Positions 36,471 to 45,763 of a DNA stretch of 64,000 nt are shown here, piece after piece. Within the stretch, counting starts at the first letter, position 1. Every line of letters begins with the position of its first letter. Position numbers and translations under genes: made by a program. Under the pieces are notes generated by a model, which was not told where the DNA came from, searched no databases, and was given only the letters and a program-made list of their open reading frames with translations. This stretch comes from Methylovulum sp. (GTDB taxonomy: Bacteria > Pseudomonadota > Gammaproteobacteria > Methylococcales > Methylomonadaceae), in NCBI GenBank assembly GCA_028712695.1, contig JAQTQZ010000006.1, positions 85,434 through 149,433 on the forward strand, given 5' to 3'.

Positions 36471-36701
36471 ATGAAACAACTGTTATTAGAAATTGATGAC
36501 ATCACAGAAGCAAAAATTAACGCCGCTGCGAAAACAGCAGGGCTTTCCACCCAGCAATGGTTACAACAAATTATTGATGAAAAAACGGTCACAACTTGGC
36601 CCAACTCCATTAAGGCATTAGCCGGAACATGGCAAGACATGCCTTTTGCAGAGGAGTTACGCGCTGCTGAAGGACAAGATATTTTAAGGGAAGATTTTTG
36701 A
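36471..36701 (+). CDS. vapB: VapB-type antitoxin (ribbon-helix-helix)
   Basis: A 76-residue protein: an N-terminal strand then helix-turn-helix typical of RHH repressors (MKQLLLEIDDITEAKINAAA), followed by an unstructured acidic tail (WQDMPFAEELRAAEGQDILRE) that would wrap the toxin. Its stop overlaps the toxin ATG by one base (TGATG). It begins 48 bp after the cas2-3 stop, so it could be read from the cas promoter as well as its own, autorepressed one. Confidence 0.8.
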   Translation: MKQLLLEIDDITEAKINAAAKTAGLSTQQWLQQIIDEKTVTTWPNSIKALAGTWQDMPFAEELRAAEGQDILREDF

Positions 36702-37102
36702 TGTATGCATTAGACACCAACACCGTGATTTATTTTTTTAAGGGTATGGGCAATGTCGCTAGCCATTTATTTAGCTTGCCGCCACATGAAATCGCGTTGC
36801 CTTCGGTGGTTTTGTATGAACTTCAAGTTGGCATTGCCAAGTCAAACTCACCCGAAAAACGCAAGAACCAATTGGCTGAACTGCTCACGGTTGTGCGCGT
36901 GTTGCCGTTTACAGAACATGAAACAGCAATTACCGCCCAGCTTAGGGCAACTTTAGAAAAGACAGGTACACCGATTGGCCCGTTGGACATGATGATTGCG
37001 GGCATTGCGTTAGCCAACCAAGCCACCTTAGTAACGCATAACACCAAAGAGTTTTCGCGCGTCGGTGGGTTGCGTTTAGAGGACTGGTTTGAATCTCTGT
37101 GA
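36701..37102 (+). CDS. vapC: VapC-type PIN-domain toxin RNase
   Basis: A 133-residue PIN-domain nuclease with all acidic active-site residues: D5 (YALDTNTVIYFF), E40 (VLYELQVGI), D96 (GPLDMMIAG) and the late NTKEF at 114-118. VapC toxins cut tRNA or rRNA. It is translationally coupled to vapB. A terminator follows 7 bp after the stop, so the pair forms a closed unit inside the cas gene cluster. All key residues are intact, so it is probably active. Confidence 0.92.
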   Translation: MYALDTNTVIYFFKGMGNVASHLFSLPPHEIALPSVVLYELQVGIAKSNSPEKRKNQLAELLTVVRVLPFTEHETAITAQLRATLEKTGTPIGPLDMMIAGIALANQATLVTHNTKEFSRVGGLRLEDWFESL

Positions 37103-37108
37103 GTCTAA

Positions 37109-37138
37109 TACCCCGCCATTTGCGGCGGGGTAATTTTT
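37109..37138. terminator. Terminator after vapC
   Basis: CCCCGCC-ATTTGC-GGCGGGG followed by TAATTTTT, a 7-bp GC stem extended by TA/TA. It ends the vapBC (and any cas1-cas2-3) transcript, so cas7fv needs its own promoter. The same hairpin lies just beyond the leftward pseudo-CRISPR repeats and might end that RNA too. Confidence 0.85.
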
Positions 37139-37140
37139 CA

Positions 37141-37209
37141 TTTCTAAACTGCCTGTGCGGCAGTAAACGCAAGAACATAGTTTTCTAAGCTACTTATGCA
37201 GTAGCGAGC
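37141..37209 (-). CRISPR. Degenerate two-repeat mini-CRISPR in reverse orientation (candidate regulatory crRNA)
   Basis: Two 28-nt pseudo-repeats lie opposite in orientation to the main array. The one at 37141-37168 differs from the array repeat at two positions and keeps stem CTGCC/GGCAG with loop GCACA. The one at 37182-37209 is more diverged, yet its stem CTACT/AGTAG keeps perfect pairing through compensatory changes, and its 3' handle CTTAGAAA is intact. Only 13 nt lie between them. Read leftward, processing by Cas6f would give handle CTTAGAAA plus guide ACTATGTTCTTGC. The guide seed matches a CC-flanked site at 37250-37260. This resembles CreA/CreR-type crRNA-like regulators known from other CRISPR types; function here is inferred. 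Confidence 0.75.
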
Positions 37210-37249
37210 CTATTTTACTATACAAAAATTTACGACATTAAATTTGTAA

Positions 37250-37287
37250 AAGAATATAGTGGTGTTTTTTTATTATGTGTTTATAAT
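37250..37287. promoter_or_regulatory. cas7fv promoter region with pseudo-crRNA target
   Basis: TATAAT at 37282-37287 lies 63 bp before the cas7fv start. The expected -35 zone (about 37259-37264) overlaps a site whose minus strand reads CC-ACTATATTCTT. The CC is a type I-F PAM, and the next 11 bases match the pseudo-spacer ACTATGTTCTTGC at 10 of 11, with the mismatch at position 6. The -35 itself is weak, so the promoter call is moderate. Confidence 0.55.
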
Positions 37288-37350
37288 TTTGTTCATCGGG
37301 AATTTGCACCTGATGAATCTAAATCTCACAGTAAAAATAGGAAAACAGTT

Positions 37351-38325
37351 ATGAATAAAATCACAGGTATTAGAAGTGTTGACTTCAAAATCACAGCATT
37401 AGGTTATGGTGTGGTCAACTGGAATGGCCCGACAACTTTACAAAGCGACGGGCGAATTATCGACAACCATTCCATGCCCAAATTGCGGGGTTATACCAAT
37501 CTGACGGGTAAGGAAAGCGAAAAAGGCTACAAGCTCAAAAAAGACCCGTCAGAAATCAATTTCAAAGAAACACCGTTGTACATCAGTCAAAATTGCATAC
37601 GCCATCATTTATTTAGGGATCAGGCTTATGACTTACACTACGCAAAAGATAAAAGTCTGCTTGCTGTTTTAACATCAATTACTGGCTTGATAAGAGGCTA
37701 TGTTGTGCCGTCAAGCCAATGCAAACGTACCAGCCCGCTGCTATTGGAAGATTTTGTTGACCAAATCGGCAACGGCAATTTCGAGCAAATGGGGCGTTCC
37801 GGCTCGAAAGAAAAAGACAAGGACGACAAAGGTGGCGATGTTGCCAGCAATTCCTTTTTCTCCAAAACCACTTTCGGCGAAACCGAATATCTCGCTTACG
37901 GTTCAATCAGCATTGAACAATTGCAATTCATTTCGCTGGATAAAAAATTCGACCGCGCCGCAATGGTGATTAAAGAAGGCGAAGGCGAAAAAATCGCCGA
38001 AGCCGTACAAGCCTTTATCAAAAGCCTAGACCCAACCCGCGAACCAAAAGCAGCTTTCCACCCTAACTATGTACGTGGTGGCACTATTTTTGAGGAAGGC
38101 GAAACAGGCATTTTATTGGACAACGTAGCCATCGACATACTCGTGCAAGAAACCCTAAACATGATTAACGAACTGAGCATCCGCCAAGCCAAAGGCTATA
38201 TGTATGTTGATAGTGTGCTGGTTGACTACAACGACAGCCACAAAATGATGCGTATCAAACGCAGCGAAGGCGACATCAGCGAAACGCCAAAATCACCTTA
38301 TGCGGTTTATTTTTACGCCAAATAA
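37351..38325 (+). CDS. cas7fv: Type I-F2 Cascade backbone Cas7fv
   Basis: A 324-residue Cas7 of the I-F variant (I-F2, I-Fv) subtype, recognisable by [21 protein letters not shown] at the start and LRGYTNLTG soon after. Several copies coat the crRNA spacer. AGGAAAAC precedes the ATG. A flexible charged loop ([16 protein letters not shown], residues about 150-165) is probably the thumb. I-F2 lacks cas8f and a small subunit, as here. It is the first gene after the vapBC/pseudo-repeat insertion and needs its own promoter. Confidence 0.92.
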   Translation: MNKITGIRSVDFKITALGYGVVNWNGPTTLQSDGRIIDNHSMPKLRGYTNLTGKESEKGYKLKKDPSEINFKETPLYISQNCIRHHLFRDQAYDLHYAKDKSLLAVLTSITGLIRGYVVPSSQCKRTSPLLLEDFVDQIGNGNFEQMGRSGSKEKDKDDKGGDVASNSFFSKTTFGETEYLAYGSISIEQLQFISLDKKFDRAAMVIKEGEGEKIAEAVQAFIKSLDPTREPKAAFHPNYVRGGTIFEEGETGILLDNVAIDILVQETLNMINELSIRQAKGYMYVDSVLVDYNDSHKMMRIKRSEGDISETPKSPYAVYFYAK

Positions 38326-38334
38326 GGAGCGGTT

Positions 38335-39372
38335 ATGCGTATTACCATCAAATACGAAGCGTCTTGGCGCAATTCGTTTTTGGGCGGCTCCAACAACGAA
38401 CCCGTACCCAAAAATGGCAGGGAGTTTTTAGGCTCCATGACGGCTTTGGGAAAAAAAGATGCCCAAGGTGAGTATTCCAATTTCATTAAGCGGGAGATTA
38501 GCAAGGATACCGTCATGGGCGTGTTGAATCGGCTGATTGGCGATCAACGCAAACTTTACCAATCGAGGCAATCTGCCGATTACTTCTTTGCCGAACTTGA
38601 GCCGCACATCACCTTCAACGACCGACAAGACCGCACTAAGCCAATCAATAGCGAAATGGTTTATATACGCAACATGACGGGCAACACCGACCAGAACGCA
38701 TTTACGGGCATGATAAAAGCTAATGACCCCGTGTTTAGTGAGAGCTATTCCAATGCTTTTTGGGGCGTATTAACTTTGGATTTTGACAGTTTATGCCAAT
38801 TTGTCAGGCAGGCTGATTACCAGATTGACAGCGTTGTGCAATTTGACCCCATCAGTGTTTTACAACAGCTGGAAAACTTGAATGCGTTAAAAGCCATCGA
38901 CCTGACAGAAACCGTGCAGTTAACGTTGGCGGTTTTGCAAAAAACCTTTCCAGACGTGGCCTACAAAATCACTAACGACAAAATCAAGCCGATTGAGCTT
39001 TATTGTTCAGCTTTGTACTTGCAAATTGCGCGGCTAAGCCAACACCATGATGTGTCCAAAGCCCTCACCAAAAGCGGCGGCATCAGCGGCATTTCCAAAC
39101 GTGGTTTTACACCCAAGGATTTTATGAACACCTATACCACCGGAAATAAAAAGCCGATTTGGGGCAATCCCTATTTGCTGAAAGAAAAGCGCAAAGGCGA
39201 AGGCGAAGTCACATCGCTGTTAACCAAAGCCAATGGAACGCTGGACATTCAACTGGACATACCTGAAGAAACAGCAAAACAATTAAAAGAGAGGATAGAA
39301 AACGCAGGTGTTTCTAGTTTCTACCTGGGCAAAAAGGGCTTGGCGTATATTGATGGCGAAATTAGGATTTAG
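38335..39372 (+). CDS. cas5fv: Type I-F2 Cascade subunit Cas5fv
   Basis: A 345-residue Cas5 of the I-F variant subtype: MRITIKYEASWRNSFLGGSN, then the I-F2-specific enlarged middle region (about residues 90-230), and a GISGISKRGFTPKDF segment. It caps the crRNA 5' handle. In the I-F2 complex its extra helical part recognises the PAM and replaces the missing Cas8f. It starts 9 bp after cas7fv and ends 3 bp before cas6f, so the three are one operon. Confidence 0.92.
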   Translation: MRITIKYEASWRNSFLGGSNNEPVPKNGREFLGSMTALGKKDAQGEYSNFIKREISKDTVMGVLNRLIGDQRKLYQSRQSADYFFAELEPHITFNDRQDRTKPINSEMVYIRNMTGNTDQNAFTGMIKANDPVFSESYSNAFWGVLTLDFDSLCQFVRQADYQIDSVVQFDPISVLQQLENLNALKAIDLTETVQLTLAVLQKTFPDVAYKITNDKIKPIELYCSALYLQIARLSQHHDVSKALTKSGGISGISKRGFTPKDFMNTYTTGNKKPIWGNPYLLKEKRKGEGEVTSLLTKANGTLDIQLDIPEETAKQLKERIENAGVSSFYLGKKGLAYIDGEIRI

Positions 39373-39375
39373 GAT

Positions 39376-40011
39376 ATGAAACACTACATTGAAATAACCC
39401 TAATAGAGAACTCGGACATCAATCTCTTTAGCCTCTGGTCAAAAGTCTACCAACAAATCCACCTAGGCTTAGTCGAAATGCAGGACGACCAAAAACGGGT
39501 GCCAATAGGCGTATCGTTCCCTGAGTATGTGGTTGGCGGTCGTTCCCGGCTTCCTGCCTCTCACGACACCCGCACATCCCTGTGCATCGATAAATACAGC
39601 GTGTTGGGCGGTAAGTTGAGGCTGTTTGCCCAAGATGAAGCGACACTCGCTAAGTTTGATGCGGCAAAATGGTTAGCGCGGCTGCGCGACTATGTGCATT
39701 GCACCGACATCTGCCCCGTGCCTGAAAAGCTCAAAGGCCACACGGTTTACCAACGCGAGCAGCCCAAAACCAACAAGGAACGCCTAGCCAGGCGCTATGC
39801 CAAAAGGCATGGCATGGACTATGACACGGCTTTGGCGTGTTATGGCAAGATGGCGCATGAATCCATAACAACACCGTTTATACGTCTAAAAAGCTTGGGC
39901 AGCGACAACACGTTTTGTTTGTGGATTAAAAAAACGGTGGTTGCCGAACCGTCGGGGGCGACTTTCAGCAGCTATGGCTTAAGCGCCGTTTCCAGCGTCC
40001 CCGACTTTTGA
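39376..40011 (+). CDS. cas6f: CRISPR RNA endonuclease Cas6f (Csy4)
   Basis: A 211-residue Cas6f. The catalytic His is H29 (VYQQIHLGL), as in Csy4, within the typical start MKHYIEITLI. IGVSFPEYV, LGGKLRLFA, the basic RNA-binding helix RLARRYAKRHG and the C-terminal FSSYGLS strand are all present. It cuts at the base of the repeat hairpin and stays bound to it. It should process both the main array and the degenerate repeats upstream of cas7fv, since their stems are conserved. Confidence 0.95.
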   Translation: MKHYIEITLIENSDINLFSLWSKVYQQIHLGLVEMQDDQKRVPIGVSFPEYVVGGRSRLPASHDTRTSLCIDKYSVLGGKLRLFAQDEATLAKFDAAKWLARLRDYVHCTDICPVPEKLKGHTVYQREQPKTNKERLARRYAKRHGMDYDTALACYGKMAHESITTPFIRLKSLGSDNTFCLWIKKTVVAEPSGATFSSYGLSAVSSVPDF

Positions 40012-40142
40012 CCCAATTTTTTTGCGCTTTTTAAAAATATAGAAAAATCAGTTAGTTGTGCAGCGGTGTTTTGGAGATGGGTAAAGCCGGTAAAATCTCC
40101 TGTATACTGCTACACGGCTGGCTTTCAGAGGTTTTAAGGTCA
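40012..40142 (+). promoter_or_regulatory. CRISPR leader
   Basis: 131 bp between the cas6f stop and the first repeat, starting with an AT-rich stretch (AATTTTTTTGCGC, TTTTTAAAAATATAG) and ending GTTTTAAGGTCA at the array. Position and orientation of the repeats make this the leader end, where new spacers enter and array transcription begins. I see no certain -35/-10 pair. Confidence 0.75.
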
Positions 40143-43100
40143 GTTCACTGCCGCACAGGCAGCTTAGAAAATTTATGTTTTTGATTTATAATGTTTTTAT
40201 TTGTTCACTGCCGCACAGGCAGCTTAGAAAAAGACCGGACGACATTGCCAACAGTATTGCCTGTTCACTGCCGCACAGGCAGCTTAGAAAGCATTAAAGC
40301 CGAAGTCAAGCGCATCCGCGCCGTTCACTGCCGCACAGGCAGCTTAGAAATAGTTTATGGTTGCCTTGGGCGATTATGTCTGGTTCACTGCCGCACAGGC
40401 AGCTTAGAAAATATCTGATTGGGAAAAATCAGCATCGAACTTGTTCACTGCCGCACAGGCAGCTTAGAAATGTACCAACGCAATCCGGCGGAGCACCGGA
40501 TTGTTCACTGCCGCACAGGCAGCTTAGAAAACCGCCAAGGTTGTATTCTATCTCGATTGCTTGTTCACTGCCGCACAGGCAGCTTAGAAACATCGATAGC
40601 CAAGGTTGTATTCTACCTCGATGGTTCACTGCCGCACAGGCAGCTTAGAAATAAAGCAATACTTGTAAGCTACTGGACAATTGGTTCACTGCCGCACAGG
40701 CAGCTTAGAAAAGTAAGCGTCAAAAGCTTCCTCGGTGACAAAAGTTCACTGCCGCACAGGCAGCTTAGAAATTGAGCAAAGCAAAAATAAAGCTTGCTTT
40801 GCTGTTCACTGCCGCACAGGCAGCTTAGAAAGCTTTCAAGCGTTAAGACAGCGACGCGAAATTGTTCACTGCCGCACAGGCAGCTTAGAAAGCTCTTGCC
40901 CTTGCATCCTCCCATGCCGCTACGTTCACTGCCGCACAGGCAGCTTAGAAATACGTTGCCGTCAGGCGGATGTGGTTATGAAGGTTCACTGCCGCACAGG
41001 CAGCTTAGAAATAGAGTTTTAGGCCAATTGTAAACTTGGAGTTGTTCACTGCCGCACAGGCAGCTTAGAAAGCCACACAAGCTGATGCCGTCGGCGAAAC
41101 TTCGTTCACTGCCGCACAGGCAGCTTAGAAATTAAATTCTTTGACCATGCGCGACTGTTCGGCGTTCACTGCCGCACAGGCAGCTTAGAAAATCCAGGAA
41201 CTGTTTGTACTTGTGTTAATGTCTGTTCACTGCCGCACAGGCAGCTTAGAAAAAATATCAGGCCAGGATTTAAAGCCAACAATCGTTCACTGCCGCACAG
41301 GCAGCTTAGAAAAAGTTTATGTAGTTAATAGTAAAGAGTAAGGCGTTCACTGCCGCACAGGCAGCTTAGAAATAACGCTTTGTTAAGGCGCAAGCCGCAC
41401 ACGCGTTCACTGCCGCACAGGCAGCTTAGAAATTCAACCGCTCATACAACGTAATAATATCCAGGTTCACTGCCGCACAGGCAGCTTAGAAAAACAGAAG
41501 TTATTGCAGTCGGTTGTACCTCACGTTCACTGCCGCACAGGCAGCTTAGAAAACGCGTACAGAGATTGGGTAACCCTCGCAGAGGTTCACTGCCGCACAG
41601 GCAGCTTAGAAAGTCTTTGCCTGGGTTATGGAATTTCATTTTGTGTTCACTGCCGCACAGGCAGCTTAGAAAATATCGACCGACCCGCCTTTACCTGTTG
41701 CAACGTTCACTGCCGCACAGGCAGCTTAGAAAGTAAATTTAGTGCTTTACACTGATGATGGCACGTTCACTGCCGCACAGGCAGCTTAGAAATTTTATTG
41801 CTGCCCCCGACGCCCAACTCCCTAGTTCACTGCCGCACAGGCAGCTTAGAAAACATATAAGACCCAGATATATCCCCATTTACGGTTCACTGCCGCACAG
41901 GCAGCTTAGAAAAGCTTAATGTCATCAGTGCCTAGCATCGACAAGTTCACTGCCGCACAGGCAGCTTAGAAAATGCCTGGAACGGGCGCGCATTTCAGCG
42001 GCATGTTCACTGCCGCACAGGCAGCTTAGAAATTGTTCAGTCAACGCGTATGGATGACCAGAAAGTTCACTGCCGCACAGGCAGCTTAGAAAATTTTTTG
42101 AGTGAGTTAAAAGTCATTATTGCCGTTCACTGCCGCACAGGCAGCTTAGAAAAGTCAGACATTAACACCGTACAGCAAAGCACCGTTCACTGCCGCACAG
42201 GCAGCTTAGAAATTTAGGTTCGTCAGACTTAATCCCTCTTTACTGTTCACTGCCGCACAGGCAGCTTAGAAAGAAGAAACTTGGTCTTTTATGGGTCATG
42301 ATCTGTTCACTGCCGCACAGGCAGCTTAGAAAACATGGCGAATGCTCTTGATCTTGCTTTTTGTGTTCACTGCCGCACAGGCAGCTTAGAAAGGAAAAGT
42401 CGATAAGCTTGACGAGTCACTTATGTTCACTGCCGCACAGGCAGCTTAGAAATGAATACTGTATACCTTTTTCGCTCATGTCTATGTTCACTGCCGCACA
42501 GGCAGCTTAGAAATTACCGTCTAACTTGATTGCCGTGCCGTCAAAGTTCACTGCCGCACAGGCAGCTTAGAAAATTTATTAAGTCTAATAAATTATTTAT
42601 CGAAGGTTCACTGCCGCACAGGCAGCTTAGAAATGGATAAGTTATAGCAGTTCTGCCGGTAGTTTGTTCACTGCCGCACAGGCAGCTTAGAAATTTAACT
42701 GTGCCAAAAACGATATAGCCAGCAAGTTCACTGCCGCACAGGCAGCTTAGAAAAGTCACAAGAAATAGAGGAGGGCGCGTTATACGTTCACTGCCGCACA
42801 GGCAGCTTAGAAAATCTTATGAGCCCGATGTAGTTACCGGTCCGGGTTCACTGCCGCACAGGCAGCTTAGAAAGCTCACAAAATGATGAAGTGTTTTTAA
42901 TTATTGTTCACTGCCGCACAGGCAGCTTAGAAATGCCCATCATCTGATTATTGCCGTGATGTCAGGTTCACTGCCGCACAGGCAGCTTAGAAAAACAACG
43001 GCGGCACAGCGGTTTGATGTTGTAGGTTCACTGCCGCACAGGCAGCTTAGAAATATCCTGTCTTATCATCCAGCTTTTCGGATGGGTTCACTGCCGCACA

Positions 43101-45696
43101 GGCAGCTTAGAAATTGACGATGACATATAAAGGGTCGTTGTGGAAGTTCACTGCCGCACAGGCAGCTTAGAAATTTGCTCGATGGCGAATATGTTGAACG
43201 GCATTGTTCACTGCCGCACAGGCAGCTTAGAAATTGGCCTTGGGTGCCGACTAATGTTTTGTAAAGTTCACTGCCGCACAGGCAGCTTAGAAAAGAATAA
43301 GAGTTATCAAAACCGACATGGGTACGTTCACTGCCGCACAGGCAGCTTAGAAATAGGAAGCAACTGGCGTAAATCCGCACCTTGCGTTCACTGCCGCACA
43401 GGCAGCTTAGAAATGACAAGTACGGCGGCTTGTCGTTCAACCCGTGTTCACTGCCGCACAGGCAGCTTAGAAAGTTGACGGCATCAAGTCCACCATTTCG
43501 TCCGCGGTTCACTGCCGCACAGGCAGCTTAGAAAGTAGTTGGGGTTGCCGAGTAGGATTTCCCCACGTTCACTGCCGCACAGGCAGCTTAGAAAACTTCA
43601 AATTCATGGTAATACTGCATTGCCTTGTTCACTGCCGCACAGGCAGCTTAGAAAAATCGCTCTACCATCGACAAACCCGTTTTCAGGTTCACTGCCGCAC
43701 AGGCAGCTTAGAAAATTAAGTTGAAAAAATATTCATATTATCTATGAGTTCACTGCCGCACAGGCAGCTTAGAAATCCAGAACATGTCCGGTTTGGATGA
43801 CGGCGCAGTTCACTGCCGCACAGGCAGCTTAGAAAAACGGATCAAACCATTGGAGAAATCAAGCAATGTTCACTGCCGCACAGGCAGCTTAGAAAGGTGG
43901 CGATAACGGCGACTTACTTACCGCTACGTTCACTGCCGCACAGGCAGCTTAGAAAACAATGTGGAGGAAGTGGGCAAAGCATAATCCGTTCACTGCCGCA
44001 CAGGCAGCTTAGAAAGATAATCCAATCTGTTCTGCTCTACTTATTTTGTTCACTGCCGCACAGGCAGCTTAGAAAAAAAGCCCGTATCAATAAAGTTTCA
44101 TCCGCTGGTTCACTGCCGCACAGGCAGCTTAGAAAACTTTAACTACCTTGCCAACCGCTTTTATGAAGTTCACTGCCGCACAGGCAGCTTAGAAAAGTTT
44201 ATTTATCGCGTGCTGAGCGAGTCTATTGTTCACTGCCGCACAGGCAGCTTAGAAATATATTAAATTTGTGAAAAATCTTATTTTTACGTTCACTGCCGCA
44301 CAGGCAGCTTAGAAACTTGGTTTTTTGAAAATCAAGATGGAGAGAAAGTTCACTGCCGCACAGGCAGCTTAGAAATTACGCTCAAGATTTAGAAAACGGG
44401 TGGTCGGGTTCACTGCCGCACAGGCAGCTTAGAAATTTTGTCGATAACTTAAGCGTAAATCTGATCAGTTCACTGCCGCACAGGCAGCTTAGAAATCGAT
44501 TACCGGCTTTTGTGTCGTCAAGTCTATGTTCACTGCCGCACAGGCAGCTTAGAAATTAAACGTGTCGTCAAAAATCTCGGTGAAATTGTTCACTGCCGCA
44601 CAGGCAGCTTAGAAAATCTGGGTTCGAGCATAATGCCGTCTGAAAAAGTTCACTGCCGCACAGGCAGCTTAGAAATGAATCTGTTTATACGCGCGTTAAA
44701 CCTATTAGTTCACTGCCGCACAGGCAGCTTAGAAATACCGGCAGGCCAAGACACCACCGCGCCCGCCGTTCACTGCCGCACAGGCAGCTTAGAAAATGTT
44801 GTCCGGCCATTGGATTACGGCCTTGAAGTTCACTGCCGCACAGGCAGCTTAGAAAACGCCCCTAGATTTGTGCAATCTGATTTTGTTGTTCACTGCCGCA
44901 CAGGCAGCTTAGAAAAAGCAAGATCGCAGCAATGGTAATAAGACCAGGTTCACTGCCGCACAGGCAGCTTAGAAAATATTTTTAAGGCGCAAACGGTCTC
45001 TATGCTCGTTCACTGCCGCACAGGCAGCTTAGAAATTACCTTTGGTTGTCAGGTAGTTTTTCCCTTCGTTCACTGCCGCACAGGCAGCTTAGAAACGATG
45101 ATGATGCTAACTCGAAACAAAACAATTGTTCACTGCCGCACAGGCAGCTTAGAAAATGCAATCACGGCGGCAATGGATGCGCGGGGGGTTCACTGCCGCA
45201 CAGGCAGCTTAGAAAACAATATGTTTTTGCAGACCGCAGGGGTTAGTGGTTCACTGCCGCACAGGCAGCTTAGAAAGCAACTCCCCCCACTCCCAACAGT
45301 ATAAATATGTTCACTGCCGCACAGGCAGCTTAGAAAAGCGTGAAGGGCTGGAACGCGATACGGAAAATGTTCACTGCCGCACAGGCAGCTTAGAAATTGT
45401 CGCCACTCAACTGGCGGATGCGTGGGGCGTTCACTGCCGCACAGGCAGCTTAGAAAGTCACACCTGAACCCTTGGGCTTTACTCGCCAGTTCACTGCCGC
45501 ACAGGCAGCTTAGAAAAGTTAAAATCATAAATCAGTCTCACGACATGGGTTCACTGCCGCACAGGCAGCTTAGAAACGCCTAACTTGGCTACGCAACCGC
45601 GCATATCAGTTCACTGCCGCACAGGCAGCTTAGAAAATTTTCCATGCTTTGCTTTTGGCTGCCACACAGTTCACTGCCGCACAGGCAGCTTAGAAA
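40143..45696 (+). CRISPR. Type I-F CRISPR array, 93 repeats and 92 spacers
   Basis: 28-bp repeats starting GTTCACTGCC and ending CAGCTTAGAAA, with stem CTGCC-GCACA-GGCAG and 8-nt handle CTTAGAAA, recur every 60 bp. By line-by-line reading there are 93 repeats and 92 spacers: 86 of 32 bp and six of 33 bp (numbers 8, 18, 39, 56, 60 and 85 from the leader). I saw no repeat variant, even at the far end, where arrays usually decay. The array lies directly after cas6f. No spacer match within the window was noted by eye. Long apparent ORFs here arise only because 60 is divisible by three. Confidence 0.99.
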
Positions 45697-45763
45697 GCAA
45701 TGCACCTTGTCCGCCCATTTTCTTCATGGTATGTTGAACCCATAACACTATCGGGAGTGCGCC

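Noticed and set aside
32539..40011. A standard type I-F system that lost cas8f
   Set aside because: Cas7 and Cas5 here are of the variant I-F2 type, which naturally lacks cas8f. This is a complete system, not a broken one.
40191..45528. Many long reading frames on both strands with recurring VHCRTGSLE, SLPHRQLR or FLSCLCGSE motifs
   Set aside because: They are the 28-bp CRISPR repeat translated in different frames. The 60-bp period is a multiple of three, so frames stay open without coding for anything.
45601..45668. Spacer 91 contains GCCTAAC and could target an integron attC
   Set aside because: A 7-base box is too short to support this. No second attC feature is present in the spacer.
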